A DNA stretch of 64,000 nucleotides, taken from NCBI GenBank assembly GCA_003151595.1, contig PLXW01000049.1, forward strand, positions 1-64,000, in the 5' to 3' direction. Source of the DNA: Myxococcales bacterium. Its GTDB lineage: Bacteria; Myxococcota; Polyangia; Polyangiales; Polyangiaceae. This document shows, piece by piece, positions 39,395 to 47,508 of the stretch (position 1 is the stretch's first letter; every line of letters starts with the position of its first letter). The notes beneath the pieces were generated by a model, which did not search any database, was not told the DNA's origin, and saw only the letters and a program-made list of their open reading frames with translations. Position numbers and translations under genes: made by a program.

Positions 39395-40396
39395 CTACTT
39401 GAACGTCACCGATCCGCTCGCGGCCGCGGTGTGAACCTCGAACGTCGACGGGATGTCCGACTCCGTGAACGTCGACTCGTTCTGCGCGATGTACGTCGCG
39501 TAACCGAACCCCGCGCCCGTGATGCCCGGGTCGCCCGTGGCCTCGAGCTTCGCCAGCACGGCGAGAGGAACCGTCCCCGTGCCGCTCGCCGCGCTGAAGG
39601 TGCACGTGACGATGACCGCGTGCTGGTCGCTCAGCGTCTCGTAGATCGCTTGCAACTTCCCCGCGCCGCCGCCGGTCCACGTGACGACGAGGTCCTTGGT
39701 TCGGTCGACGTCCGCGCAGGTCGCGTTGCCGCAGACCGGAGCCGAGAGCGTGACGGCGCTCGGGGCGACGACCGACACGTTGAAGGCCGGAAGGTCCGGG
39801 CCGCCCGCGCTCGTCGCCTGCAGCGTGTCGCCGCCCGCGAAGAAGAGACCCTGGCTGCTCGACGGGACGTATCCATTCGTGGGCGGTGACGCGCCGGGGA
39901 TCACACCGAACGCGATCGTCGTCGGGCCGGCGTCGAGCGAGGCCCCCGTGATGGTGATCGTGCCTGCGTTCAGCTCCGTGACGGCGGGAGCTCCTGCGTC
40001 GCTCCCGGTGTTGGTGCAAAGAACCTCGCCTGTGCACGCGCCCGAAGAGAAGGGCCCGGAGCCCGCGCACGTGGCCGGCGCGGCGGTGCTCAACGTCTGG
40101 CGGACGAACGCGGCGCTCACGTCGTGGTTCGAGATCCCCGAGCTCGTCCCCTGCGAGATCCCGACCGAGCCGCGGTTCGCAGTTCCACCCGATGCGCCGT
40201 CGCCCCCGCCGTTGCTCGCGTCGGTCCCGACGTTCCCCACGCTCCCGTCCGCGGTGGTGCCACCGTCGTCGTTGCTCGCGGGCGCGCCGCCGTCGTTGGT
40301 GGTGCTCGCGCTCGTGGAGACGCACGCGATGAGACCCGCGCCGATCGCGGTGGCTCCGATGAGACCGAGATACACAGCTCGCAAAGCTTCGTTCAA
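39395..40396 (-). CDS. Ser/Gly-rich lipoprotein, unknown function
   Basis: Protein of 333 residues. Signal sequence GLIGATAIGAGLIAC with a good lipobox, then a long linker of Asn, Gly, Asp and Ser (TNDGGAPASNDDGGTTADGS) and an all-beta extracytoplasmic region with paired Cys (APVCGNATCADVDR). No recognised enzymatic motif. The start is TTG at 40396, with GGGAAAG nine bases upstream; a GTG about six codons in is an alternative. Linkers of this kind are typical of surface lipoproteins in Polyangiales. Function not assignable from sequence. Confidence 0.65.
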   Translation of the reverse strand: MNEALRAVYLGLIGATAIGAGLIACVSTSASTTNDGGAPASNDDGGTTADGSVGNVGTDASNGGGDGASGGTANRGSVGISQGTSSGISNHDVSAAFVRQTLSTAAPATCAGSGPFSSGACTGEVLCTNTGSDAGAPAVTELNAGTITITGASLDAGPTTIAFGVIPGASPPTNGYVPSSSQGLFFAGGDTLQATSAGGPDLPAFNVSVVAPSAVTLSAPVCGNATCADVDRTKDLVVTWTGGGAGKLQAIYETLSDQHAVIVTCTFSAASGTGTVPLAVLAKLEATGDPGITGAGFGYATYIAQNESTFTESDIPSTFEVHTAAASGSVTFK

Positions 40397-40650
40397 TGGG
40401 TTCTTTCCCTAAGCGCGCAGAGTGCGATTAGGGGGCAGCAGTGCGCTCTTCATCTTCAACAAGCAAGCGCGCAGGCGCGGAAGAACGTCGCGCTGAAATG
40501 ATCGCCCCGTCGCCCCGGCGCGCCCGGACGCTTTCTTTCTCGGGCTCTCGTGCGCTCGTCGTCCATGCGGGTGACGCGCTCGTTAGAAAACCGGTTGCTA
40601 GGTTCCGCCTCGAACCGCACCTGCCCAACCGCGAAAGAGAGCTGTGCTCC

Positions 40651-42069
40651 ATGTCCCAGTCGCAACGCACCGTCGCCCGCGCCTCGTCGATCCTCGCGAT
40701 CCTCACCCTCGCTGCCACCGGCTGCGCCGTGGATGCCACCGGCGAGAACGCTCAGTCGAGCGACCAGGCGATCATCACCCCGCAGACCTCGGTCCCTACC
40801 TACTGGGGGACGGCGCTTCTCTGGCAGAACATGTCGACTGGCCAGGTCAGCGCGTGGGAGCTGAACGGATCGACTGTGACCGGCACGGAGAATTTGAGCT
40901 GGACGTGTGGTGCATCGAACGGGTGCTCCAACCAGTGGCAGCCGGTCGATACACTCTCCAACAGTATCCTCTGGGACAACCCCACGACGGGCCAGGTTCA
41001 GACGTGGTCCTTCGACCAGTATGGAAACGTCGACGCCGATCCGGCGCTGTCGTGGACGTGCACGGCGGCCTCGGGTTGTTCGTCAGCGTGGAAGCCCGTC
41101 GGCCGTACGACGTTGGGCGGAAAGCAAGGGTTGCTATGGCACGACGCGAGCACGGGCGCGCTGTCGGTCTGGAATCTCGACAATAGCTCTGTGACGGGAA
41201 CGACGCCGCTGTCGTGGACCTGCGACGCGACCTGCTCGGCGACCTGGCACACGATGAGGATTGGCGACTTCAACTCCGACGGCAACAGCGACGTCGTGTG
41301 GCTCAACGTCCAGACGGGGCAGGTCTCGATCTGGCTCTTGAACGGCTCGGGCACCGTGACCGGCACGCAGACCGTGTCGCAATCGTGCACGCTGGCCTCG
41401 GGCTGCCTCGTGCGACCGTGCACCGCCTCGATGTGCGCGCAGAGCGGGCCGACCTGGCAGGTCGTGGGAACGGGCGACGTCAACGGCGACGGTCGCGCGG
41501 ATCTCACATGGTTCGATCCCATCTCGGGCAACGTCACGTCGTGGCTCCTCAACGGCGCGGGCACGTACATCGGCACGCAGACCCTCAACTGGCAGTGCAG
41601 CGCCGCGTCGGGTTGCTCGGCGGCGTGGCGCCCGCTCGGGTTCGTGAAGTTTCCCAGCTCGTCGATCACCTGCGCGTGGGGTGAGAACGACAGCTATGGC
41701 TCCAGCCTCGGCAGCCACGGCTTCGGGCTCACGCTGAACTACAACGGCAGCTACACGTTCTCCGGAAACTTCTGGGAGAACATCCCGTTCACGCGACTCA
41801 ACGAGGGGGTCGTGCTCGCCATCCAGGGAGCGAACGGCGAGGTGTTCACGTTCGACCACGGCGGGAGCATGCAGGGGGTCGGATCGCAGAACGACAACTG
41901 GTCCACGCCGGGCACCGACACGCGGATCGCCGGCGCGTGGGCCGATCTGCAACGCGGTCACTGCGTGCAGAACTCAAGCTTCTCGCTGAGCGTCGGCGCG
42001 ATCTGGAGCGACATCGCGGGTGGGCTGACGGGAGGGGCGATCGTGCCGATCGTGGGGAACTTGAACTGA
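40651..42069 (+). CDS. Lipoprotein with FG-GAP/VCBS-like repeats
   Basis: Protein of 472 residues. Lipobox LAATGC. The mature chain holds about five repeats of the form LLWxNxxTGQVSxWxLNGSxVTGTxxLSW followed by a Cys pair (for example SWTCGASNGCSN). Two of them contain Ca-binding-like DFNSDGNSD and DVNGDGRAD loops, the FG-GAP/VCBS beta-propeller pattern. A jelly-roll-like C-terminus ends the protein. ATG at 40651 is preferred because the signal peptide starts there; the frame extends upstream as shadow. It is probably a surface adhesin-like propeller; no direct partner is visible. Confidence 0.75.
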   Translation: MSQSQRTVARASSILAILTLAATGCAVDATGENAQSSDQAIITPQTSVPTYWGTALLWQNMSTGQVSAWELNGSTVTGTENLSWTCGASNGCSNQWQPVDTLSNSILWDNPTTGQVQTWSFDQYGNVDADPALSWTCTAASGCSSAWKPVGRTTLGGKQGLLWHDASTGALSVWNLDNSSVTGTTPLSWTCDATCSATWHTMRIGDFNSDGNSDVVWLNVQTGQVSIWLLNGSGTVTGTQTVSQSCTLASGCLVRPCTASMCAQSGPTWQVVGTGDVNGDGRADLTWFDPISGNVTSWLLNGAGTYIGTQTLNWQCSAASGCSAAWRPLGFVKFPSSSITCAWGENDSYGSSLGSHGFGLTLNYNGSYTFSGNFWENIPFTRLNEGVVLAIQGANGEVFTFDHGGSMQGVGSQNDNWSTPGTDTRIAGAWADLQRGHCVQNSSFSLSVGAIWSDIAGGLTGGAIVPIVGNLN

Positions 42070-42100
42070 GGTCGTTCCGTCACGTGGTACGAACCCGTCG

Positions 42101-43183
42101 ATGACTTCCGTTCGAGCGCCGCTGGCATGGAGCGACGATCCGCGCGCCCTGTGCGCCCGAAGGGTCGTGTGCTTTTCACTGGCGGCTTCGATGTCTCTCG
42201 TGGCCGCGTGCGATCGAGCCGTCGGGCACGAACCTGCGTCTCCCTCGGGCGCGTCTTCGCACCCGACGCTTGCGCCGTCGCCGAACGAGGCTCCGTCGGC
42301 GAGCGCGGCGAGCGACTTGGATTCTCGTTCGACCGCCGAGGCAGGCGTGCCTCTAGGGCCACCAACGACCTTCACGTTCGCATGGAGCCTTCCGTGCAGC
42401 GTGCCTGTCGAGGAGCGCTCCGAGCGAGACGGAGTGAGCGCCCACCTTCGTTTCTCCCTCGGGCTGCGCGCTCTGGCCGACGGTCGAATCGAGGTCCGCT
42501 GGGACGACATGGACTTCGTCGAGTTCATGGGCGAGCCACTCACCCCCGAGCGGCGAAAAGAGATGGCGCCCGTTCTCGCGGTGATGACGTTCGTGCCGAA
42601 CATGTTCGTCACGAAGCACGGGGCATTCGTCGGCATCGGCGAGATCGACAAGATGCTGGAGCGCCTCGATGCGCTCGGCGTGGTCAAGCCGGAGGGGATC
42701 AAGACATTGCGCACTCCCGAAGCGAGGGCCGCGCTGTCGACCAGCGTGGGCAACTACTGGCAGACCTGGGTTGGCGCGTGGGCGGGTCTACAACTGGCGC
42801 GGGGAGAAGTCCGCGAGGGAGAGGGCTTCCTCGCATTCGGGAACCACAAGCTCCCCGCCCACACGCGCATCGGCTACGTCGGAGATGATCCCGGCGGGCT
42901 TGCGCGACTGTCTTCCACGACGACGATGGAGGGAAGCGAGGCGCTGGCCGCATTGAAGGGCGCCATCGGTGCCGTCTCTGGATCACCGCTGCCCGCCGAC
43001 GGCAGCGTCACCGGGATGCGTTACATGTCGCGCATGGACGTGCAGACGGATCCCGCGACGCTACGCCCTCGCCGGACCCATTATGAGATCAGAGCGGAGA
43101 TCACCGACAACGGGGAGTCGAAGCCGCAGAAAGAGTCGCGCGACGACGAGTTCAGTTGGGAGCGCGCGAAGGGGTGTCTCTGA
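42101..43183 (+). CDS. Lipoprotein, unknown function
   Basis: Protein of 360 residues. A basic start, hydrophobic core and lipobox SLVAAC, followed by a Pro/Ser/Ala linker (HEPASPSGASSHPTLAPSPN). The mature domain from about 90 has alternating strands (TFTFAWSLPCSVPVEE, RIEVRWDDMDFVEF) and helices, and it ends in a Cys, suggesting one disulfide. I recognise no family. It is 31 bp behind the previous lipoprotein gene and may be co-transcribed with it. Confidence 0.62.
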   Translation: MTSVRAPLAWSDDPRALCARRVVCFSLAASMSLVAACDRAVGHEPASPSGASSHPTLAPSPNEAPSASAASDLDSRSTAEAGVPLGPPTTFTFAWSLPCSVPVEERSERDGVSAHLRFSLGLRALADGRIEVRWDDMDFVEFMGEPLTPERRKEMAPVLAVMTFVPNMFVTKHGAFVGIGEIDKMLERLDALGVVKPEGIKTLRTPEARAALSTSVGNYWQTWVGAWAGLQLARGEVREGEGFLAFGNHKLPAHTRIGYVGDDPGGLARLSSTTTMEGSEALAALKGAIGAVSGSPLPADGSVTGMRYMSRMDVQTDPATLRPRRTHYEIRAEITDNGESKPQKESRDDEFSWERAKGCL

Positions 43184-43253
43184 GGACATCTCACTGCGCA
43201 TCTTCGCCCTGCTTCGTTCGCCGGGTCCGTCGGCAAGCGCGCCCGCGCTGGCG

Positions 43254-43777
43254 ATGACCCGTGCCGCGGGGGCGTCGCACGTCGTCGTGTTGTTGCCGGA
43301 GGGGAGGTCGCTCGGGGGCGGGGTGGAGATCGGCCTCACGATCGCGGAGCTCCTTGGAGTGGATGCGATCGCCGCGAAGGTGTTCGCCAGCGTCGAGAAG
43401 AAGAACGGATTGAAGCGCGCGATCGTCCTGCCGTGGCGGCTCGTCGCGCCGGACGTGCGGTTCGTGGGCGAGGAGAAGACCGGGCGCCTCTGGCTCGATC
43501 GGCACGAGCTCGTACTGCCCGACAACGGCATGAAGCTCCTCCTCGGCGCGGCTCGGGGGAGCGGAAGCCCCGTCCCGTCGGCGACCCTCGCGCGGCAGAT
43601 CTCGCCGAACCGCAGCGACGACGCCGTCGTCCGGCAAACGGCGGCGCGCCTGGGCGCATGGATCGCGGACAGCTTCGTCGCGCAAGGGAAGAGGGCCCCC
43701 CGGCGGAGACGAGAGCGCTCGTCGAGTACGTGCCGAAGAAGGGCTGGATGATGACTGTGAAGTGCGAGGTGCGTTGA
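43254..43777 (+). pseudogene. Uncharacterised gene with a probable frameshift in a C-run
   Basis: From the ATG the frame gives a protein-like sequence (GASHVVVLLPEGRSLGGG, KRAIVLPWRLVAPDVRFVGE, DAVVRQTAARLGAWIADSF) up to about 43695, then degenerates into Arg/Ser codons and stops at 43751. Adding one base in the six-C run at 43696-43701 restores sensible coding (PPAETRALVEYVPKKGWMM) to a TGA at 43775-43777. So either the gene is broken or the assembly misses one C. Family unknown; no signal peptide. Start uncertain because no clear ribosome-binding site precedes it. Confidence 0.5.
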
Positions 43778-43784
43778 AGGAGCG

Positions 43785-43973
43785 ATCGACGGCGGGTCTG
43801 CACCGATCAACACGCCGTCCATACCGATCGACGCGCCGTCCATGTCGATCAAGACGGCGTCCACATCGATCGACGCGCCGTCTATGTCGATCGATACGGC
43901 GTCCATGTCGATCGACGGCGGGTCTACACCGATCGACGCGCCCTCCATCTCGATCGACGCGCCGTCTACGTGC
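43785..43973. repeat. Nine-copy 21-bp tandem repeat, in a 336-bp gene-free stretch
   Basis: Nine consecutive 21-bp units, each beginning ATCGAC or ATCAAC/ATCAAG and continuing GCGCCGTCCATGTCG-like with about 2-5 substitutions each; a partial tenth unit follows. Junctions often spell TCGATCGA, a palindrome placed every 21 bases, two helical turns. The plus-strand frame through the units stays open and would give heptapeptides such as IDAPSMS; the minus strand is open too. No start or ribosome-binding site supports either, so I call it a non-coding repeat array. The rest of the stretch up to 44113 holds only a small GC-rich hairpin (44081-44096). Confidence 0.85.
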
Positions 43974-44080
43974 GATCGACGCGCGGACGTGCGGGAACGC
44001 CGAGTCGCGCTTCGACACGACGGCTGACGCGACGGCACGCCCGCGCGCGATGGGGCATTCATCGGTGGTCGAAACGAAAC

Positions 44081-44096
44081 GGGCCGCGAGCGGCCC
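44081..44096. promoter_or_regulatory. GC-rich hairpin upstream of the repeat-start gene
   Basis: GGGCCGC-GA-GCGGCCC, perfect seven-base arms with a two-base loop, about 20 bases before the first start codon of the following gene. In mRNA it could shield or expose the ribosome-binding site, or mark the end of an upstream transcript. Confidence 0.35.
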
Positions 44097-44113
44097 CCAG
44101 CACGAGAGAGACG

Positions 44114-44971
44114 ATGACGACTCCGAAGAAGACCAAGAAGAGCCACGAAGCCACCGCGAGCCACATCACGAACGAAGGAGACCAGACCATGAAGACCACG
44201 ACCAAGAGCCACGCCACGAACGCGAACCACGCCACGCACGACGGAGACACGACCATGAAGACGAAGACCAGCCACGCACACACGAGCCTTGCCCCGACCG
44301 AGACGACCGAGGCCGCAAGCGCGACCGCGGTCGCGGAGACGCCGAACGCGACGCCGAACGCGACCCCGGTCGCGACGAGGTCGCCGACGCTCGCGTACAT
44401 CCAGACCTGCACGACGCTCCTGGATCAGCTCGAGGCGGCGTTCCCGAAAGACGGAGCGTTGACCGCGAAGGACAAGAAGCGCAGGGCCAAGGCGCGAAAG
44501 GGGAGCGAGCGTTTCACTCCTCAGCTCGTGGCGCTGGCGAAGCAGCACGGCGTGAACCTGGCGCTCGTGCCGCTGGACGTCATCTCGAACGCCTCCGCGG
44601 AGGCGACGGCGCTGGTGCCGCTGCAGAAGCGCATCGAGGGTCTGGCCACGAAGGGCGCTTCGCGGATGTTCGCGCTGCAGTCCACGTCGTGGAGCGGGTC
44701 GGCCAAGCTGTACTCGGTGCTGAAGCGTCTCTCGAAGGACGACGGCGACATCGAGTCCGGGCTCGCGCCGGTCGAGCAGTACTTCAACCACCGACATCCG
44801 TTGGTGGCAAAGGACCATCCGAAGACGAAGACGGGGAAGGCCGCGCTGGCGGCGGAGAAGGCAGCGCAGGCGGCTGCGGCGGCGAAGGTGGCGGCGGCGC
44901 CGGTGGTCGTGACGGCGGAAGCGCCGGTGGTGACGTCGGCCACGACTCCGGTGGTGACGCCGGCCAGCTAG
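44114..44971 (+). CDS. Unknown protein with repeated N-terminal start modules
   Basis: Protein of 285 residues if the first ATG is used. The N-terminus contains two copies of a 22-codon unit of the form KSHxxxxxHxTxxGDxTMKT and a partial third. Each unit carries its own Shine-Dalgarno-like GGAG and an in-frame ATG: starts at 44114, 44189 and 44255. The core (about 85-240, LAYIQTCTTLLDQLEAAFPK, FTPQLVALAKQHGVNLALVP, RMFALQSTSWSGSAKLYSVL) is helical and unknown to me. The C-terminus is an Ala/Lys run followed by VVVTAEAPVVTSATTPVV repeats. No signal peptide. The second or third ATG may be the real start. Confidence 0.7.
   Translation: MTTPKKTKKSHEATASHITNEGDQTMKTTTKSHATNANHATHDGDTTMKTKTSHAHTSLAPTETTEAASATAVAETPNATPNATPVATRSPTLAYIQTCTTLLDQLEAAFPKDGALTAKDKKRRAKARKGSERFTPQLVALAKQHGVNLALVPLDVISNASAEATALVPLQKRIEGLATKGASRMFALQSTSWSGSAKLYSVLKRLSKDDGDIESGLAPVEQYFNHRHPLVAKDHPKTKTGKAALAAEKAAQAAAAAKVAAAPVVVTAEAPVVTSATTPVVTPAS
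44138..44269 (+). repeat. In-frame 66-bp direct repeat carrying RBS and ATG
   Basis: Two copies with period 66, each containing AAGAGCCACG...ACCATGAAG, differing at several positions, and a third partial copy beginning CAGCCACGCACAC. The GGAG at 44177-44180 and at 44243-44246 both stand eight bases before ATG codons (44189, 44255). Duplication of a translation start region inside a coding sequence is unusual. Confidence 0.75.
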
Positions 44972-44975
44972 CCGA

Positions 44976-45050
44976 CGTCACGCGCGCGGCGTGCGTGACG
45001 CGAAAGGGCTCTTCGACTCGTCGTCGGGGGGCCCTTTCTCTTTTCTCTTC
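44976..45050. terminator. Double hairpin with T-rich tail
   Basis: First hairpin: CGTCACGC (44976-44983) with GCGTGACG (44993-45000). Second: AAAGGGC (45003-45009) with GCCCTTT (45031-45037), directly followed by CTCTTTTCTCTTC. The second is a good intrinsic terminator for the preceding gene, whose stop lies five bases before the first hairpin. Confidence 0.7.
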
Positions 45051-45077
45051 TGGCGCAGGAAAGGCTGGGTGACGACG

Positions 45078-45446
45078 ATGGATCCGAAGAGCATCAAGCG
45101 CTTGGTGGGCCAGCTCGCCGCGGAGCGCGGACGGGCGAGGGAAAGGCACGTGCTCGCCGCGTGCGCGCTGAGGGCGCGACCCGCGTGGATGAGGAACGTG
45201 CGGACGGCGACCCGCGTCGAGGATCACCGAGGGATCGACGTGGTCATCGACTCGGACGTGGGGAAGCTCTTCGTGCAGGTGAAGAGCTCACTCATCGGGA
45301 AGGCGAAGTTCGAGCGGCGAAGGCGGCACGCGCGCGTGGTGGTGGTCGTGGTGGATGCTGGGGATTCGCTGGAGGCGGTGCTCGGGTTGGTCGTGGGGGC
45401 GGTCGGGGAAGTGAGGGCGGAGTATGTGAGGGAGAGGGAGGGGTGA
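45078..45446 (+). CDS. Small PD-(D/E)XK nuclease-like protein
   Basis: Protein of 122 residues. The core RTATRVEDHRGIDVVIDSD...KLFVQVKSS matches the PD-(D/E)XK pattern: acidic residue in GIDVVI, then Q-V-K with the catalytic-type Lys, and a Glu/Asp upstream (VEDHRGID). The helical start (KRLVGQLAAERGRARERHVL) and the strand VVVVVVDAGD complete the minimal fold. No DNA-binding or methylase partner is present, so it is an orphan endonuclease-like protein rather than a recognisable restriction system. ATG at 45078; the terminator lies before it, so it starts its own unit. A poly-Val strand is unusual. Confidence 0.65.
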   Translation: MDPKSIKRLVGQLAAERGRARERHVLAACALRARPAWMRNVRTATRVEDHRGIDVVIDSDVGKLFVQVKSSLIGKAKFERRRRHARVVVVVVDAGDSLEAVLGLVVGAVGEVRAEYVREREG

Positions 45447-45681
45447 ACCAACTCGCTGGCCCCTACGGTGGGAACCGGCACACACAGTCGTATCGCTGGA
45501 GCGGCAGCTCCCCGCCGAGGTTGCCCTCGCGCGAGAGGACCGAGAGGACTTCAACGACGCTTCGTGCTCGCGTACGGCCTCGACATTGCCGACATCGCGC
45601 ACGCGCGGAGCTGCGAGGTCAGTTGCCTCCGGGACCGAAAGTGGCCAGCGCACCTCGGCTGCGCCGTCCACGCTCCCTCTC

Positions 45682-46148
45682 ATGACGTTCCAGATCTTCG
45701 CCCTGCCTGCAGCCCCCTTCGCGCCGCTGTTCTCGCTCTCGGACGAGGAGCTCCGCGCTCGAGGCGCCGTGCGCCGCATCGTCGATCACCACCCCGGCTC
45801 CCCTTGTCGCGTGACGCTCCGCGACGCGGCCATGGGAGAGAGCGTGCTTCTGCTCAACCACGAGCACCACGCCGTGCGCTCGCCTTTCCGATCCGCCTAC
45901 GCGATCTACGTGCGCGAAGGCGCAGTGGAGGCGCGCCCCGAGCCCGGCGAGGTACCGGAGATGCTGCGGTCACGGCTTCTCTCCGTCCGCGCGTTCGACG
46001 GTGCTGGGATGCTTCTCGATGCGGACGTCGTCGAGGGGCGGCGGTGGAGATGCTCATCGAGCGGCTGCTCGTCGCGACGACGTCCAAGTACCTGCATGTC
46101 CACTTCGCGCGGCCGGGGTGCTTCGCCGTGCGCGTGGACCGCGGATGA
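45682..46148 (+). pseudogene. DUF1203-family protein broken by a frameshift
   Basis: The first part reads as a DUF1203 protein: FALPAAPFAPLFSLSDEELR, ARGAVRRIVDHHPGSPCRVT, LLLNHEHHAVRSPFRSAYAI and SRLLSVRAFDGAGMLLDADV. Around 46034-46044 the frame is lost (GGGGCGGCGGTGG); the missing end, EMLIERLLVATTSKYLHVHF and then GCFAVRVDRG, continues in another frame to a TGA at 46146-46148. One inserted base (for example a C after GGGGCG) would restore a full 155-residue protein. The family is of unknown function. Either the gene is decayed or the assembly has an indel. Confidence 0.75.
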
Positions 46149-46184
46149 GAATTCGTCACAACGCCGGCGTCGAGGTTCAGGAGC

Positions 46185-47393
46185 TCAGTACCCGCCCCTT
46201 CGCCCCGGAACGTCGAGCTCCGTACCCACCCGCAGGCGATCCAGATAGCCCCTGTACACGAAGGACCGATCCCGCTTTCTCCCGGTGGTCTCGGCGAGCA
46301 CGCCTGCGGTCGTGAGCAGCTCGATCGCGCGGCCCGCCGTCGGTTTCGTCGTCTCCACCAGCTTCATGACGGACGCGACCGTCACGACGGGGTGCCGCGG
46401 CAGAAGCTCGAAGAGGCGCAACGTGGCGATCGACATGCCCTCCTGCACGAGCACGCGTGCGCGATCCGCAGCGACGAGCGCAAACAGCTCGCGCGCGGAC
46501 GCGACGGCCTCTTCGGCGATGGTCGCCACGCCGTCGAGGAAGAACTCGAGCCACCCCTCCCAGTCACCGTCGATACGGACGGCGTTCAGACGCGCGTAGT
46601 AGTCAGCGCGATGCCGCTTGAAGAAGAGACTCAGATACAGCAGCGGCTTGGTCAGCAGCTTCCAGTGCTCCAGCAGCAGCGTCACGAGTAGACGTCCGAT
46701 GCGCCCGTTGCCGTCGAGGTACGGGTGGATGGTCTCGAACTGCACATGCAGCAGCCCGGCGCGCACGAGCGGCGGCAGCGCGTGGTCGCTGTGAATGTAT
46801 TTCTCGAATGCACCTAGGACGTCACCGAGCGCATGCGGCGGCGGTGGGACATACACGGCGTTCCCAGGCCGGCTCCCGCCGATCCAGTTCTGACTGCGTC
46901 GTACCTCGCCGGGGTGCTTGTCGGCCCCGCGCACGCCGCGCATCAGCCGCGCGTGAGTTTTGTTCAGCAGGCGCATCGAGAGCGGCAGCCCTCTCGGCTT
47001 CGCGAGCTCCGCGCGCGTGAACGTGAGCGCGTCGAGGTAGTTGCAGATCTCCTCGACGTCGGCGCTCGGTGGAGCGCTCTCGTCGCCCTCGTCTTGCTCG
47101 TGCGCCTCGAAGGTGAGGAGGTCGACGAGTGTCGCCTGGGTTCCTTCGATCTGCGACGAGAGAACCGCCTCCTTGCGGACGAAGGCATAGATGAACCAGT
47201 CGAGCGACGGGACCATCTCTCCAGCGAGCTCGAGACGGGCGAGTGCCTGCTCTGCGACACGGATTCGCTCCGTGAGGCCGGCGTCCAGGAGGATCGGAGG
47301 CCTTGCGGGCGGCAGCGGATGCGGGATGAACGCCGCGACCTGCTCGCCGGCGACGGTGGTTCGCTCGTATCGGCCTGTCGTTCGCTTGGTCAT
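46185..47393 (-). CDS. Fic family protein (putative AMP-transferase)
   Basis: Protein of 402 residues. Fic core with the catalytic motif HPYLDGNGRIGR at 223-234, nearly ideal HxFxxGNGRxxR. An N-terminal inhibitory-helix motif SSQIEG (S79 to G84) fits the (S/T)xxxE(G/N) rule for class II Fic proteins. The N-terminal Fic_N segment and a C-terminal winged-helix (ATLRLFELLPRHPVVTVASV...VETTKPTAGRAIELLTTAGV) complete the common stand-alone type. Such proteins AMPylate themselves, gyrase or other targets; no separate antitoxin gene is present. ATG at 47393. A possible -35/-10 pair lies upstream at 47472-47498 on the minus strand. Confidence 0.9.
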   Translation of the reverse strand: MTKRTTGRYERTTVAGEQVAAFIPHPLPPARPPILLDAGLTERIRVAEQALARLELAGEMVPSLDWFIYAFVRKEAVLSSQIEGTQATLVDLLTFEAHEQDEGDESAPPSADVEEICNYLDALTFTRAELAKPRGLPLSMRLLNKTHARLMRGVRGADKHPGEVRRSQNWIGGSRPGNAVYVPPPPHALGDVLGAFEKYIHSDHALPPLVRAGLLHVQFETIHPYLDGNGRIGRLLVTLLLEHWKLLTKPLLYLSLFFKRHRADYYARLNAVRIDGDWEGWLEFFLDGVATIAEEAVASARELFALVAADRARVLVQEGMSIATLRLFELLPRHPVVTVASVMKLVETTKPTAGRAIELLTTAGVLAETTGRKRDRSFVYRGYLDRLRVGTELDVPGRRGGY

Positions 47394-47471
47394 CGGTGGC
47401 TCGGCTGCGGTGGTTCTTGGCCGCGCGCGCTAGGAAAGCGCGCGTTCCCGCGCGGTCAGCTAGGAACGCAG

Positions 47472-47498
47472 TCTTTACTAGCGAGCCTCCTTAGTCAA
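47472..47498 (-). promoter_or_regulatory. Possible promoter of the Fic gene
   Basis: On the minus strand TTGACT (47498-47493) and TAAAGA (47477-47472) are 15 bases apart in one of the few AT-rich patches here, about 80 bases before the Fic ATG. Spacing is short of the ideal 17, so support is modest. Confidence 0.3.
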
Positions 47499-47508
47499 AC
47501 GTGGTTGA

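Noticed and set aside
42969..43253. Extended N-terminus for the frameshifted gene
   Set aside because: This segment lies inside the preceding lipoprotein gene in another frame and looks like a shadow; ATG at 43254 is preferred.
43785..43973. Tandem repeat considered as a CRISPR array
   Set aside because: Units are adjacent with no spacers, and no cas genes are present.
43061..44818. A 585-residue minus-strand frame through the tandem repeat
   Set aside because: It is Arg/Val-rich outside the repeat, crosses genes with better coding character, and has no ribosome-binding site.
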